Source: Fratercula arctica (Eukaryota; Chordata; Aves; Charadriiformes; Alcidae). From it: a stretch of 64,000 nt of DNA. The position numbers and the translations under genes were made by a program. This document shows, piece after piece, positions 26,253 to 39,660 of this stretch. Numbering within the stretch: position 1 is the stretch's first letter; each line of letters begins with the position of its first letter. The stretch is from contig CANTUZ010000001.1 of the NCBI GenBank assembly GCA_947846985.1, forward strand, positions 171,592,447 to 171,656,446. The letters run 5' to 3'. The notes under the pieces were generated by a model that was given only the letters and a program-made list of their open reading frames with translations, did no database searches and had not been told where the DNA came from.

Positions 26253-26294
26253 ATGGCTGATCCCCGGCCGAGCACGGGCACCTGGGTCTCTTAA
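26253..26294 (+). promoter_or_regulatory. Upstream ORF 2 in the ARID2 leader (13 codons)
   Basis: A second upstream ATG, with G at +4 but T at -3, opens MADPRPSTGTWVS followed by TAA. It ends 110 nt before the ARID2 start codon and just before the oligo-T tracts. It is nearer the main start than uORF 1 and so more likely to be inside the mRNA, but its initiation context is weaker. Confidence 0.45.
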
Positions 26295-26336
26295 AGACAA
26301 GGAGGAGCCGGGGATTGTTGTTGTTGTTGTCGGCCG

Positions 26337-26393
26337 TTTTTTTTTTTTTTAAATTGGATTTTTTTTTTTTTTTACGAGAACCTTTTTTTTTTT
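26337..26393 (+). promoter_or_regulatory. Three oligo-T tracts before the ARID2 start codon
   Basis: Runs of T at 26,337-26,350, 26,359-26,373 and 26,383-26,393 sit within 70 nt of the ATG, after a TTG repeat. In mRNA they would be oligo-U tracts, possible sites for U-rich RNA-binding proteins. An effect on translation is inferred. Confidence 0.6.
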
Positions 26394-26404
26394 AAAATAC
26401 AAAA

Positions 26405-26496
26405 ATGGCAAATTCGACGGGTAAAAACCACGCAGACCAGCGGAGAAAGGGACTCGCTTTCCTGGACGAGCTGCGGCAGTTTCACCACAGCAGAGG
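26405..26496 (+). CDS. ARID2: ARID2 (BAF200) coding exon 1
   Basis: This exon encodes the N-terminus of ARID2, the AT-rich-interaction-domain subunit of the PBAF SWI/SNF chromatin-remodelling complex in the nucleus. The translation begins MANSTGK and continues through [18 protein letters not shown], which I recognise as the start of vertebrate ARID2 and of its ARID domain. The start is well supported: A at -3 and G at +4 give a strong Kozak context, and an in-frame TAA lies 12 nt upstream (26,393-26,395). The exon ends in phase 2 (AGA GG) at a GTGAGG donor. Intron 1 is only 160 bp. The stretch after TGK (NHADQ) differs from the mammalian sequence as I remember it, while the rest of the exon looks highly conserved. 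Identification is near certain from the joined three-exon product. Confidence 0.96.
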
Positions 26497-26656
26497 GTGA
26501 GGAAAATGGGGAGATGGAACGGGAGGGGGGGAGGCTTTTAAACCGACCAGATCCAACTTCCAGCCCCTTCCCTGAAGGACACGGCAGCCCCAGCGAGGGG
26601 AGAAAAGGGGGCAGAGCTGACAAGTTGTGGTGTTTTGTGTGTATCTCCTTTGGCAG

Positions 26657-26750
26657 GTCTCCTTTTAAGAAGATCCCCGTGGTGGGTGGGAAGGAGCTGG
26701 ATCTTCACGCTCTCTACACCAGAGTCACCACTTTAGGCGGATTTGGGAAG
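26657..26750 (+). CDS. ARID2: ARID2 coding exon 2 (ARID domain)
   Basis: Exon 2 follows a TTTGGCAG acceptor; its first G completes the glycine codon begun in exon 1. It encodes [20 protein letters not shown] and then [11 protein letters not shown], the central part of the DNA-binding ARID fold (about residues 31-62). It ends exactly at a codon boundary before a consensus GTGAGT donor, so exon 3 starts in phase 0. The exon lies inside the ARID2 CpG island. Intron 2 (26,751-27,891, 1,141 bp) is GC-rich at first and AT-rich near its end. Frame, splice sites and family match all agree. Confidence 0.96.
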
Positions 26751-27990
<1,240 letters not shown>

Positions 27991-30900
27991 TGAGTGCTAT
28001 CAAGCTGTTGCAGTAGTATTTTTTGTGTGGCATTACATTTGGGTTTCAGTGTGTGCAATAATAAAAATACCCTTACTCTTTTAAAATTCTATAAAATAAA
28101 CCAAGAAGAACTTGTAATTCCTTACTGGTGTGGTACAGTGATAAGTTAAAGGCAATTCTGCTTTGTATTTATTTTATTTGTATTTTTACATCTCTAAGCC
28201 TTAAACTTTGAAGGGATCCCAAGCATATAAACAGTGTATGTCAGAGCCATTTTTAGTGATTGTTTTAGAATTACGGTACTGAAGGACTGTTACTAAGAGA
28301 TCATGTTATTGCAGTTAGAGAAACTTAGCTTAATTTTTGGAGCACTGAAATGTGTTGATACATGTAAACTTGTTTACTGCTCAGTGGGGTCAGGCATTGA
28401 ATGAAAATGCTTCTGCAGGAAGGTTGACTGCTTTGGATAAATGATATTGTTATCAATTACTAGCTGCATACATTATTTTTTGTTTTAGAGTAAAAAGAGC
28501 TAAATAATTTTTGCTGTTACTTGAAAAATAGTAGATTTCTGCAGTTTTTAAAAATAAGATTACATTCCTTGAAATGATACGGGTTGTTTTTTGTGATGCA
28601 GATTATTTTTTTTAATGTAGCATGGAGTTCATATTGAATATTTTAAATTACTATGTGTGTTCAGTTACTAGATGACTTTTTTAAAAAATTATTTTTTAAT
28701 AACTTTTGGTGATTATTCTTTGTGTGAAAGAATTTGAAATTATTGCGTATATAGTGTTTTTAGGTGCTATATATAGACAGTTATTCAATTTAGAATAAAG
28801 TTTTATGTACACTGGTTAAGGAATGTAATTTTCTGTTTCTGAATCGTATAAATTATATTTTTCATTGCAATTAATGATAATATAGGTGTGCAATATGTAC
28901 AAAAGATGTATGGGCTTTGGGGCTTCTGTGTTGGTGATCTGAGTACACACAAGCTTTATCTGTCTCTAGTTTGGCCTTCTGAATTAGGAAATGCAGTAAT
29001 TGTACAGGTGCACTTTCTATTGGTTGTCCTAGATTGACTTCCAGCTTGAAGCTGTAGAGTTCGTAGCACAGTGGAGCAGTTATTGAGTTACAATGATGTC
29101 TGCAAAACCTTAGTCAGTTATCTGTAGTTACTGAATTCTTCTTTTTTTTGGTGGTGAAATATGATTGCTTTAAGATCCAGACTAAGAAAAGAAATTACCA
29201 TTGTTAATAGCTTTAGCAAAGTTTATGATTGCTAGCAGGCCTAGGAAAGAAGTGGGAAGCTCACTTTAGGATGCCCTTCTCTGGTTTGGTTTGGTTTTTT
29301 TTTTTCTCAGTCTGCTAGATAGTATTGAGGTAGTGTTGCTGAAGATTTATTGAATCATAGAAAGTAGGTTTTTTTCTTTTTGTGTTTTTCTGTTGGGCCA
29401 TGTAGTCTATTACTTGACTAGATTTTTACATATAATTTGCAAAATGATAGGTTTTTTGGTTTTTACCCTTTCCTTTTTATTTCCATATTTTGTAAGTGTT
29501 TGCATGGTCTAACTTTTTGCAGTAGAAGGTTGTATGTCATTTGTGTTTACATCTGTATTTTGAAAGCATTTATATGCTGTGACAGTTAACACAATGTTAA
29601 TTTGGCCTTCTAATGACTATTAATTTTTAATAAGATAATACTTTTTAATTTAGACTCAGACATACAAAAATGTTACTTTTGTTATTAGCATGTTGGTATT
29701 GACATTTAAAATACAGTTGCTGAAAATATACATATAAATGATTACATACAAATAAGCGAAAGGTTTTTTATTTCTTTGTAATTTAGAAAAAAATATTTGA
29801 TGAACAGTTAAGATGAAGAATCTCTAAAAATGTTGGTTTTATCATAGCCTCTGTGATTCACTTAGGCTATTCTGAAATAAATTGTCAAGGTTGTTGGTTT
29901 TGGGGTGGATTGGGTTTTAGTGGTTGATTTGTTTTTATTTTTTCTAAATTACTACTTCACTCACTGTTGCTTCTTGTATAATCCAAGTTTGATGTGAATA
30001 GTTTCCCAGCTGTGTTCACCTCCTTACACGTATGGTAATAAGACTGTGTATGCACATGTATCTCTGCTAGGTTAACATTTGTTTAGCTTTAACCTAGTAG
30101 GTTTTTTTTTGGGGGGGTGGGGGATTTTGTTATAGGAAAAGAAAAAAATGCTCTAATGATAAATTCATATAAAGGCTCTTGTTTATCTGTGTTAAAGAAC
30201 ATAACCTGAGGTTTCTTATAGGGCTAGATTTTCATGAACTGCTGAGCAATTACCCTTGGAAAAAATGTTCCTCTTGAGTCCCAAGTATGACTATAATCTT
30301 GGCCTCACTATTGTAATGACTTTGCAAACAAAGCCAAACAAATTGAGGCCTATCAACTTTTATATACATTTTTATCCAATCGTATGTTGTGTGTCCTGTA
30401 AAGCGAGGGATCTGCATGGCAGATGGGACCCTGTTGAATTCAGAGGGATTCGGTGGTATGCACCTACATACATACATTTGCAGATTTGGATTCGTTTGTG
30501 ATGAAAGTTGCCTCTTTCTATGAAACATCTGGCATAGCATGTTCACTGAGATAAGACCTCAAGCTACATGGACCACTTGCTCATTTTGCTGTGTTATCTC
30601 TAATAATGCTGTCATTTGGACTTAAAATTGCTATGTAAATAATTTAGAAAGTTGAATTATTTGTGTGACGGGAGTAGTCCTGTTGGCTTGATCAAACCAA
30701 ATGTTTTGCCAAACAATCATCGGGTTATGGTTTTTCTAGGCAGTTGTGAGGTGTACCTTTTCTGTTTAAATAACTTTTTCATTTTGGCTGTTGTGGAATT
30801 TTGCCGGATGTCTTTGGGAATGTATGTTAGGGTTCATTAAAGACGTGAATTGTTTGAACTTTGATATGATTATCATAGGCTTTATGATAGGTGATACTTG

Positions 30901-32068
30901 AATATGTGATAGACAATCCTATCTACCCCTTCTCCCTTCTTTTCTCTCACTGGAAAAAGTTATTTATAATAGGGAAGGCCTGAACCATTCAAACTTTTTG
31001 CCTGTGTTGCTTTGAGCTGTCTGACAGGTGAAGTAATTTATGCACTGTGGTTCTTAGTGAGCAGTCAAAAGCCACAGTGCCGATAACCATTGATAGACTG
31101 TACTTGTTAATGTAGTTCTGTGAGTCTCTGTAGCATCAGAGAGTGTAATTCCCTTGGATGTAGTACAAATTAGACGTTTCATCTCAATTGAGGTGAATTA
31201 GGAAAGCATTTTCTAAATGCATCTGTAAAGATTATTTTATAATGTTAATGAAAATATTTTAATATGGGGTAATAAATGTAAACATCAGTAATGTGGGCAT
31301 GCTTTTACGTTTTTGTTAGTTGGTAAACATATACGGTGGGTGAAAAGAAACTTAACATGAAATATAGCCTGTTTTTTATGTTAATGGTTGATTAGGTTAC
31401 AGTCCTAGAAAGAATTGGGCTGATGTGACCTCATACGTTCGTATAAGGTTCTGTTCGTTTTCGTGTGAGCGTAAGCGATACATTTATTCTGTTGTGGGCC
31501 TTCATCTGTTCTTGGGGAGTGAGAGACCTTGTGAACTACGTGTGCAAATGAAGTATGCCTAACCAAATTAAAAATCAGTTTGCTTTTAAAAGGTATTTAT
31601 CTGCATTAAGAGAAATTACGTGGAAGGACTCAGTGTCAGGTAAAGTAAGTTTAAGTCTCAGTTCTGCAGAGAATTTCTGAAAGGTGGGAGGCAGGTGTGT
31701 ATTATAAGCTTTGGTAAAGACAGCAGAAAAGAGTTAATACTAGTTAAAGTTGAATAAGAATTTGCTGTTGTAAATATATCGGGGAGGTAAAGGGAAGTCA
31801 AGTAGAGAGGAAGGAGAGCAGTTCATAAATGAGAAGTTGGATAAAGTTATTATAAAGACAAGCCATTATTCTAAATTTCCTGAAATTCCATATATAGTAC
31901 TATGAAAAAGTGTGAGCAGTTAAAAATCAGGACCATGTGAAATCGTTATTGATAACAAATAGTGGGGGTTCTTGAAAGATCTGAAGATATTTATAAGACA
32001 TTTGATCTTCAAGTTGCCCTAAGAAATTGAATAATAATACTGGTTTCTTTAATAAAAAAAGAAAAAAA

Positions 32069-32104
32069 GGGGGGGAGGCAGGGGGAAGAACAAGGAGGGG
32101 GGGG
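32069..32104 (+). other. G-rich tract, possible G-quadruplex
   Basis: G7, G5 and G8 runs separated by short purine loops lie on the transcribed-sense strand of ARID2 intron 3, flanked by A runs. The long runs can supply the four G-tracts needed. Confidence 0.45.
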
Positions 32105-32779
32105 AAAAAAAGGTATGAGCTGAAGAACTAGAAAAATTAAAGAGATTCTGTTTCTAGTAAAATAATGGCAGAAATATTAGGGAAACAGTAATAAGCAGCC
32201 TGGACTTTTCCAAGCAAAATTACTTTAAAAGAGTTATCTTTGTTATTCTTGCTCAGTGTTTAAAATTAGGATCTGATACTGCAACAGCATCTGCCCATAG
32301 ATCAGTGAGCATGGAGTAGTACAGGACTGCTTGCTTGCCAGATCTGACTGCAGGTTCAAGGCCCCAGTGGACGAAGAGAAAGTTATAGCTGTAGTAATAT
32401 TTTACATATTTTCTAAAATTCAAATGCATCTCAGAATCTCTCATTGACAAATTATTTATGTATATGAATAGTCATCTGAATGAGAAATTGTGTGAAGGAC
32501 CATAAACAAAAATAGAACGAAGTATAAAGAATAGATTTGGTGAGTCACAGCAGTTTTAGGTGCTAAAAGAGTAACATCAATGCTTACACATGCATGTAGT
32601 AATACAAGTTTAGCCATTTTAGGCACCCTTAGTGTCTGGATTGATTAAATTTACGAGAAGTTGAATAGTGTGCTTGTGATATTAGCAGACAACAGTAGTG
32701 GGAAGAGTTAAACACAAGTCAGGGCAGAAAAGAAAAGGTTATCTAAAGAAATTAGGCACACTGTTGGAAAATACAAATG

Positions 32780-33590
32780 AGATTTAGTTTGGAAAATGCA
32801 AGCTAAAACAGTTGAGGGACAGTAATCCAAACCAGGTATTCATTGTGAGGGAATAACCTGGAAAGCAGCATTGCTGAAAAAGGGATAGGAGTGATACCAT
32901 GGGCCTGATAATCCTGTCAGTTGTGTGCGCCCAACTCCCTCTCATATGAAAGGGATTTGTCCATGCTTCTGACAGGAAGAACAGGCCCCAATTTGCAATA
33001 TGATATATAGACTTTGTAAAAATCAGAACGAGTTTAGGTTGCATCTACAAAGGCATTGAACCAAGTGGGAGATGAGTTTTTGTATGAGGCTGCGTGACTG
33101 TATTTGGAGTGCTGTTTTGCTTTCACAGCCTCTGCAACAGGTGGGGCAACTTAACAGAAGCTTAGAGAAGAGCAACAAAATGTTAAGAAGGCTGAAGGGA
33201 CTAATTGGTTTTTAAAAAAGATTTGAGAAATAAATGTTTTGCTTGGCTAAATGAAGATTTTGGATGAGAAGGGGAAATGGTATCTGACAAGCATTTTGAA
33301 GGACCTAAATACTTAAAAGAGATTAATTTTAAATAAAGCGAGAGGCTGTGTTAACGTGTAAGCTGAGATGAAACTGAGGGAGAAAATTCAGAGAAGATAG
33401 CAGCACAAAACCCCCCAAGATATACTTGTATACCTTCTTAATAGTATGCCAAGTGAAGTTGGGGAAAACCCACACCATGGGTCATTCAGAACTGGCCTGG
33501 TTGGGACACTAATGCGCTGTGATGGGTAACAAGCGAGGACTGGCAAAGAAATGGACCAGATGACCTTACAGCTTCTGTCCATCCTTGAAT
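32780..33590 (+). mobile_element. Degenerate CR1 LINE remnant
   Basis: Scattered stretches match the end of the CR1 reverse-transcriptase frame and its 3' tail. They include an AACCTGGAAAGCAGC block near 32,857, an AGAGCAACAAAATG block near 33,170 (the RVQRRATKM region of CR1), and a GGACCAGATGACCTTACAGC tail near 33,552. The copy is heavily mutated, with no open frame and no clear ends, so it is old. Confidence 0.6.
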
Positions 33591-35399
33591 AACACTGTAA
33601 TGAAGGCTTTCATCTTGCATAGCTACAGACTTTTGTTGCAACACTCCAGGCTTCACCTGCAGAATCTGTTGCACTTAATTTTGTCACAAATCCTGCAGTC
33701 ACTGGCAAGCCAGGAAACAAATATGTGCATGATATTTTTATGATTTCTTTTAAAAATTATTTTCGCCCCTCAAGGTAAGAATTGTAATGTGTGTTTCAGT
33801 CGGATGTCTAAAGCCTTGCTTTTAAGTCTGAAGCAAATATTTTACATAGTTAGAGAGGGATTTTTATTTTAGTTGTACTGTAATCATGTAGTCAACATAT
33901 TCACAATCAAGACTAGTTACTGTTCATGCTACAAAGCTTTATTTAGGGGAATTAAATACATTGGTTGTTAACATCTTAGAATGTCTCTCAGTGGAAGTTA
34001 TTTATTTGGATGGATGTTATCTTGTCAGAGTTCCTGGGAATTTGCTCATAAGAAAATAGAACTTTTATAATACAAAATTTTCATTAGGCCTCTTCTGAGG
34101 AGACCAAGCAGCAGGTGAAAGGAAATATATCTACCTTAAAATTGCTCTTTCTTAGAGTTATGTTGTGATACTAGTCACTATGCAGATGAGTTTGGCCTCT
34201 ATCAAAGTTTCTGAGCTTTTCCTTCAAAGGGTAAACTCCTCTTTACTGCTGAAAAATGTAGTGAAAAATTAGTGTGATGAATGGTAACATATTTTTTCTT
34301 CCTGATTATTTTTCTGCAAGCTTTTTTGTTAGAAATGACCTAAATCACTGCTGCTAAGCTGAAATGTATTGGTTTATTTGGGGAGGGGTGAACGTTGTTC
34401 TTCAGTTTTAATACAGAATTCTGATTGTTTAACTTGAAAGCTTATCTGGACAGATGTCAGAACTAATAACCTACAAAGAGCAAGTTTCTGGCAACACTAT
34501 AATAACTGTGGTGACTTCTAGGACCTACTGAATCTTCTAATAATTGGTGGAAAATCTGTATGTTAAGACCATTTTCTAATCTTCAACTGAAACAGTATAA
34601 AAATTAATTTATGCTTTAAAATTATTAATAGCTGTGGTGTAGTGTCTTAGGTTTGAGTAAATGGTAAACATATTACAACAAGATTGAGAATGCATATGGA
34701 ATGCAAGGACATTGCTTCTTTCCTTGTGAAGTGGAATGAGCCTGGGCTAAGAAAAGGAGTTTCAGTCTTTTAAAATTTATTTTAGAGCTAATGAGCTTTA
34801 ATTATCTTGTTTATTTGCAGTTAAACCTCAGAAGATAAGACTTCTATACTCTTTTATTTCTTTCCTAATCCCTTCCCCACTTTCCTTAGTAATAGAGAAG
34901 TATAATTTGTTAAGTTTTACAGGTGAGGTACTATAGAGGTACGCAGAAGTTCAGACTGTTGCTTTGAGAGTGCATGTCAAATAGGAATGAAATTCAAATA
35001 CAGTAAAGCCTTTTTTTTTTTTTTTTTTAATTCTAGAATCCAGTTCTGACAGGCAAATTTCTTCTTCTTGAAGCTTAGTTAAATCATCCATAAAAGGGGG
35101 CTACTGTTATCTACTATCTTTTAAAATTCCTTTTTAATCAATAGCTGAGGAAGGATTGTTTGAAAAATAAAACAGGATATTGTTGTGTTCTGTGAATTGG
35201 AAAACTGAAAACTAAGTATGTAACGGATTATGAGAATGGATTGTTTGTGTTTTGTTTTGCTGTACTTTGTTTTAAAATGCTTGTTCAGAGTGTCAGAGGT
35301 GTCTTGCAGCTTAAATGGAACTACTTGGAGTAAGTGTTGTCCCAGTCCACATTATTAGAAGACATACAGCTCATAGAGGGAATTGGGTATAGGCCAGAG

Positions 35400-35620
35400 A
35401 TCCCATCACATGATCTTGTTTCTGGTTATCAGTCTGATACGTATTTATCCTGTGGCCTTAGTTAAATCATTTGCCATCTCTTTATTCATATTTATAAAGT
35501 GGGTATACGGATGTTTGTTTACCTATCTCACAGAGAAGTGTGAGACTGTAAGCTCTTTAATGCAGGGATTGTGTCTCTTCGTGCTTCTATGTCATATCTT
35601 AAATATTTGAAAATGAATAT
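35400..35620 (+). mobile_element. Ancient amniote SINE / LINE-tail remnant (MIR/CORE-like)
   Basis: The run GGCCTTAGTTAAATCATTT, followed by CCATCTC, then TATAAAGTGGG, then ACCTATCTCACAG, then GTAAGCTCTTTAATGCAGGG, recalls the common 3' end shared by MIR/CORE-type SINEs and related old LINE tails of amniotes. The assignment is from memory of the consensus. The family name is uncertain. Confidence 0.5.
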
Positions 35621-38600
35621 AAATTAGGAATATATGAGGAAAATAAAACTATTCATAAGCTTGTGTGCCCTCTGCAGTGTTGAGAAGCAGAAAATATAGC
35701 ATAGATGAGAGGAAGAACAATCTTTATTCCTTAGGGAATAAATAAACTTGGGATACCTAAGCAGAGAAATATTGGAATGGTTGAAATAAAGAAGCTTATC
35801 TTAAGGAAGGATAATAAAACAGCAAGATGGTACCCAGAATAGTGAGCTTAGGCTTTGCCTGAGGTACTAGATCAGTGAGCTAGGTATCAGATCTAAAATA
35901 CAGTCTCCTTGGAGCAACGAGTTCAAGTCTAAGCAGACCCGAATTAGATTTTCGGCAACAAGGCAATGACACTGAGTTCTCTACTTCTTGTTTCCCTATC
36001 TTTAAACTGAATGTGCATGCATTTATTTTAACTCCAGAGAAATTGTAGCAAGCCAGCTGTGCTGCAAGAGGGATTGCATGCTATTATAATAGAGTGGAGT
36101 TGTGTTGAATGATGCACTGGCGCATGTTTGGCTGCAAGAGTGAACTGTGTTCATACTATTTTCCTTTTTTATGGGTGTGGGAGGAGCAACTGTTGAGATT
36201 AGTAGTCTTTTAGAATAATTTACAGTGTTACTTGTCAGTCCATGGCTGCCTAAAATACATGAAAATCCTGTAGAGTAAGGCAATCATTCTGATTCAGAGA
36301 GACCTTTTCTCTTACAATGTTTGCTGGACTTTTCATATGTTTGTTTGCAGAAGTTTAGATGGGTCATACTTATGGCTGCCTGCATTTCTCCATTGTTACG
36401 TGCTGTGACGTCTGCTGGTTGGCCTCTGCCTCCCGGTCCAAAGGTTGCTGTGCTGCCATGAGAATCCACGTGTAGAGATTCTCAGCTCTGTAAATCACTA
36501 AATCATATGACTAACTTTGAGTAGCTCTGTTAAAGTTCTTTGGAGAAGTGCTATAACAACGTGTATTGCTGGGACGTAATGTGTTGGGGTAGCTTTTTGT
36601 TTGGGATTCATCCCAGGGGCTTAATTAAGCTAAATGAAAATAGTTTACTTTGGGGGTAAATCTAGTGTGTTCTGAGTATTTTAACAATGATTATGGCACA
36701 GGATAGGTGTGTAGAACTGTCTGTGGGGTTTTGTTTGTTTTTTTAAAAAGTATATTTGTATTAAAAGAAAACTTGTGGAAATAAATTAGGAACAGTTCTT
36801 CCCTTACGTGGTTATTTTGCTCAGGAGTATCTGGGTTCTAGTCATCTCATTTAAATGATGTAGAATCCAGGTAATGGCCAGGTAAACAGTGCCACATTAC
36901 AGAACTCACATATATCCTCTGTAATTTTGGGGAAGATAGTAGAACTTTCAAACAGAGCTGTTTCTTGGATGCCTTTCACCCCTCAATACCGTCTATGAAA
37001 ACCTAGGAAAATTCACATTTCTAACAGTATATGTTCATATAATGCTACAGTTGAACAGTAAATATGTTAAAAAAAAATCAGGAATTGCCTCATTTAAGTA
37101 TGACTGTGCAACCTTAATTTTGACGCTAGAGAATATTCTTCATAATAGAACTTTGTGCTCTCTGTGGTAAATGGGAATAAATTCCATGGCAGTATTATTC
37201 TATGGTATCACTGTGAGATACCTATTTTCCCCCTCATATATAGATACATAGTTCTGACTCGTCATTCAACATGCTAATTGATTAATCTTAATATTAGTTT
37301 TTTCTAAGGAAGTTTTGAGTGTGCTTCCTGGGCATCCTTTCCCCACTGTCTTGGCTTCCGTGGTGTTATCCACGTGGGCCAGTTCAGTAATCCTCTCCTT
37401 GTGGGCTGAGGGGGTTCACTGTTGCAATAGTGCTTACCCTGGCTGCCTAACTCACAGGTCTATTTGTCTCTTATTCTCTGCTGATCATCATCTCATTCTT
37501 TGACTACAAGCTGGAATTCATCTTCTGTCCCTTCACCCCTTGATGTCTGTACCCATTGACTGCACGTGGAATATTTACTGTAATCAAAATTAATTCCTAA
37601 TTGTAAAGAAAATTGAAGGAAGGAAAAGGTGTATGCAGGTAAAAGGGCAAGAGGACAAAGCACTAAATGTCAGGTGCCTAGCAACAGTAAAATACTGAAT
37701 TTTACAGCAAAACGATAATAGATTCTGTGGTACCTGAAAAAAAAAATAATTCTGCAGCTGTGGACGTACAGAATTCACAGGATCCAGATGACTATCTAAA
37801 GGGTATTTCACACACCTGAAAAACATGCTTTCAGGTACTCTGCAGACCCAGTCAGGCACTGCAGCATTGGTGTGCATTTTGCTTGTTCTTCCAAGGTCAT
37901 TTTTGTAAACATAAGGTATAGAAATGCAGTTTTTTTCTGTGTGCATGAAAATTTTGTTTCTGAGCACAATTATGTGCAGAGGCTGACCCCTGTAGTGAAT
38001 TATTGTGTTTAATTGAATTTGAAGAGTATACAGGGCCCTAACAACCGTACAACTTGGAATACCTTTAGTAAGCATTTTTTTTTTTCAAATGCTTCAAAGT
38101 ACTTTCTTTTGTCAAACTTGGCTAAACTTGGTATCCAGTTTAATGCCATGTGCTTCTCTGTTTATATAACACAAAGTTATTTATTAGAAAGATGTTATGT
38201 TAGTCAATGCATATGGAATCATCGTAAGAGTGTAAAAGGTTAGAAAATCAAAATACAATACTTGGTGACAATGACTTCATCATGTTCAGTATTGTTTCAT
38301 TAATATGTCCTATAGTCAATATGCTATTATTACTGAAATATAGTTATGTTCCTAGAAAAGTGTTTTTGTCATAAATGAATATGAGATTTTTTCTATTTAG
38401 ATTTTTATATTACCAGTACACAAATCCCATTTTTCTGTAGTAGGTTTCATTCGTCTAATAAGCAGTTTAATTATATTCTAAATAGAGTTATTCCAGATGT
38501 TGAAGAAAGTGCTTAAGTAACCTCAAAGAAAAAAGTTACTTAAAAATAATCTACTGTTCTGCATGTAACTGTAGAGGAACACCCAAGTTCCCTAAATGTA

Positions 38601-39572
38601 CTGATATATTTCTGTATGTATTTGTGTGTGATGCAGTTTAAAATCATGATTGTCCATACATTTATGTGCCTGGTAGAAAGCAAAAATATTCTGTTATTTT
38701 TACGGTGACTTGGTGCTTCTGTAGGTCTGCCATAAGAGCTATGTTTGTAGACTTCTGCCAATGTAGAGCTCTCTGTAGATCTGCTTAGGGAAAATTTTCA
38801 TCCCTCTTCAGAGCTGAGCTGAAAGTGGTGGCATCCTGTGTCAGTTTTGCAGTGTGCTTGTAAAGGTCAGATATGTAGGATCCGGACCATGTATATTAAC
38901 ACAAAATGTGCCTGCTTTAGCAAGGAAAGAAACTAAAAAAGTGAAGTCATTGAAGATGTATTCAAAACTTAAGATACTGAAATTGGTGTAAACAGAGTGT
39001 TCATTTCTTTAGTTGTCCTCAGGAGGTCTTTGCATGTAAGCAAAAGTTGCAGACCCAAAGTCTGGTGGTTGTTTTCCTTTCAAAGAGTTTAGAAAAGCAA
39101 CAGGATTTGTTTTTGATAAGAGTAAATTAATTTAAGCTTGGGGTTTTTTTTTGTTTTTTTTTTTTGGAGGGGGGGCTGCCTGCTAATCTAGCTAAACAAG
39201 GAAAACAAAAAGCTGTTACCATTATTTCTTGTTTTCGGAAACTTATCAAAGAGTTTACTCATTTTTATTATAATTTCACCAGTATAGCATGATCTGTAGT
39301 ATTGATGACTTGCAGTACTCACAACATCAAAATAAATATGATTAAAACCTTTTTTATGTTGTGGAAATAATCATGTAAAGTTACAGTGAAGTAGACATGA
39401 CATGAATATGGTTGTTTGCATACCATATAACATACAGCAACAATATAAATATACAGGAGTGTTGATCTGATTGCCTTACTAGATGAAACTTTAAAGGGTG
39501 CTTTGTATGGGATTTTGCTGTAGAAGGCCCAGGTGGAAGGGACTCTCAAGGCTGTATCTTTTTCCTCAAGGC

Positions 39573-39660
39573 TTTTTTTTTTTTTTTTTTTTTTTCCAAA
39601 TGGTATGTGTTTGCTATGGTTTGTGGCTTCAGAGGCTTCATAATTTTTTTTTTTTTTTTT
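39573..39660. repeat. Two poly-T tracts 48 bp apart
   Basis: T23 at 39,573-39,595 and T17 at 39,644-39,660 lie in ARID2 intron 3. As minus-strand poly-A they might mark retrocopies, but no source gene is recognised in the adjacent DNA. Confidence 0.9.

Larger units (their letters stand above)
25790..26404 (+). promoter_or_regulatory. ARID2: ARID2 proximal promoter and 5' leader
   Basis: The block just upstream of the ARID2 start codon is GC-rich, CpG-dense and full of simple repeats, as expected of a housekeeping-type promoter plus untranslated leader. I see no TATA box and cannot place the transcription start exactly. In order it holds a GCC repeat, a TG tract, a GA/G-rich stretch, a CA tract, a C-rich run, two short upstream ORFs, a TTG repeat and three oligo-T tracts ending just before the ATG. 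How much of it is transcribed is inferred. Confidence 0.6.
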
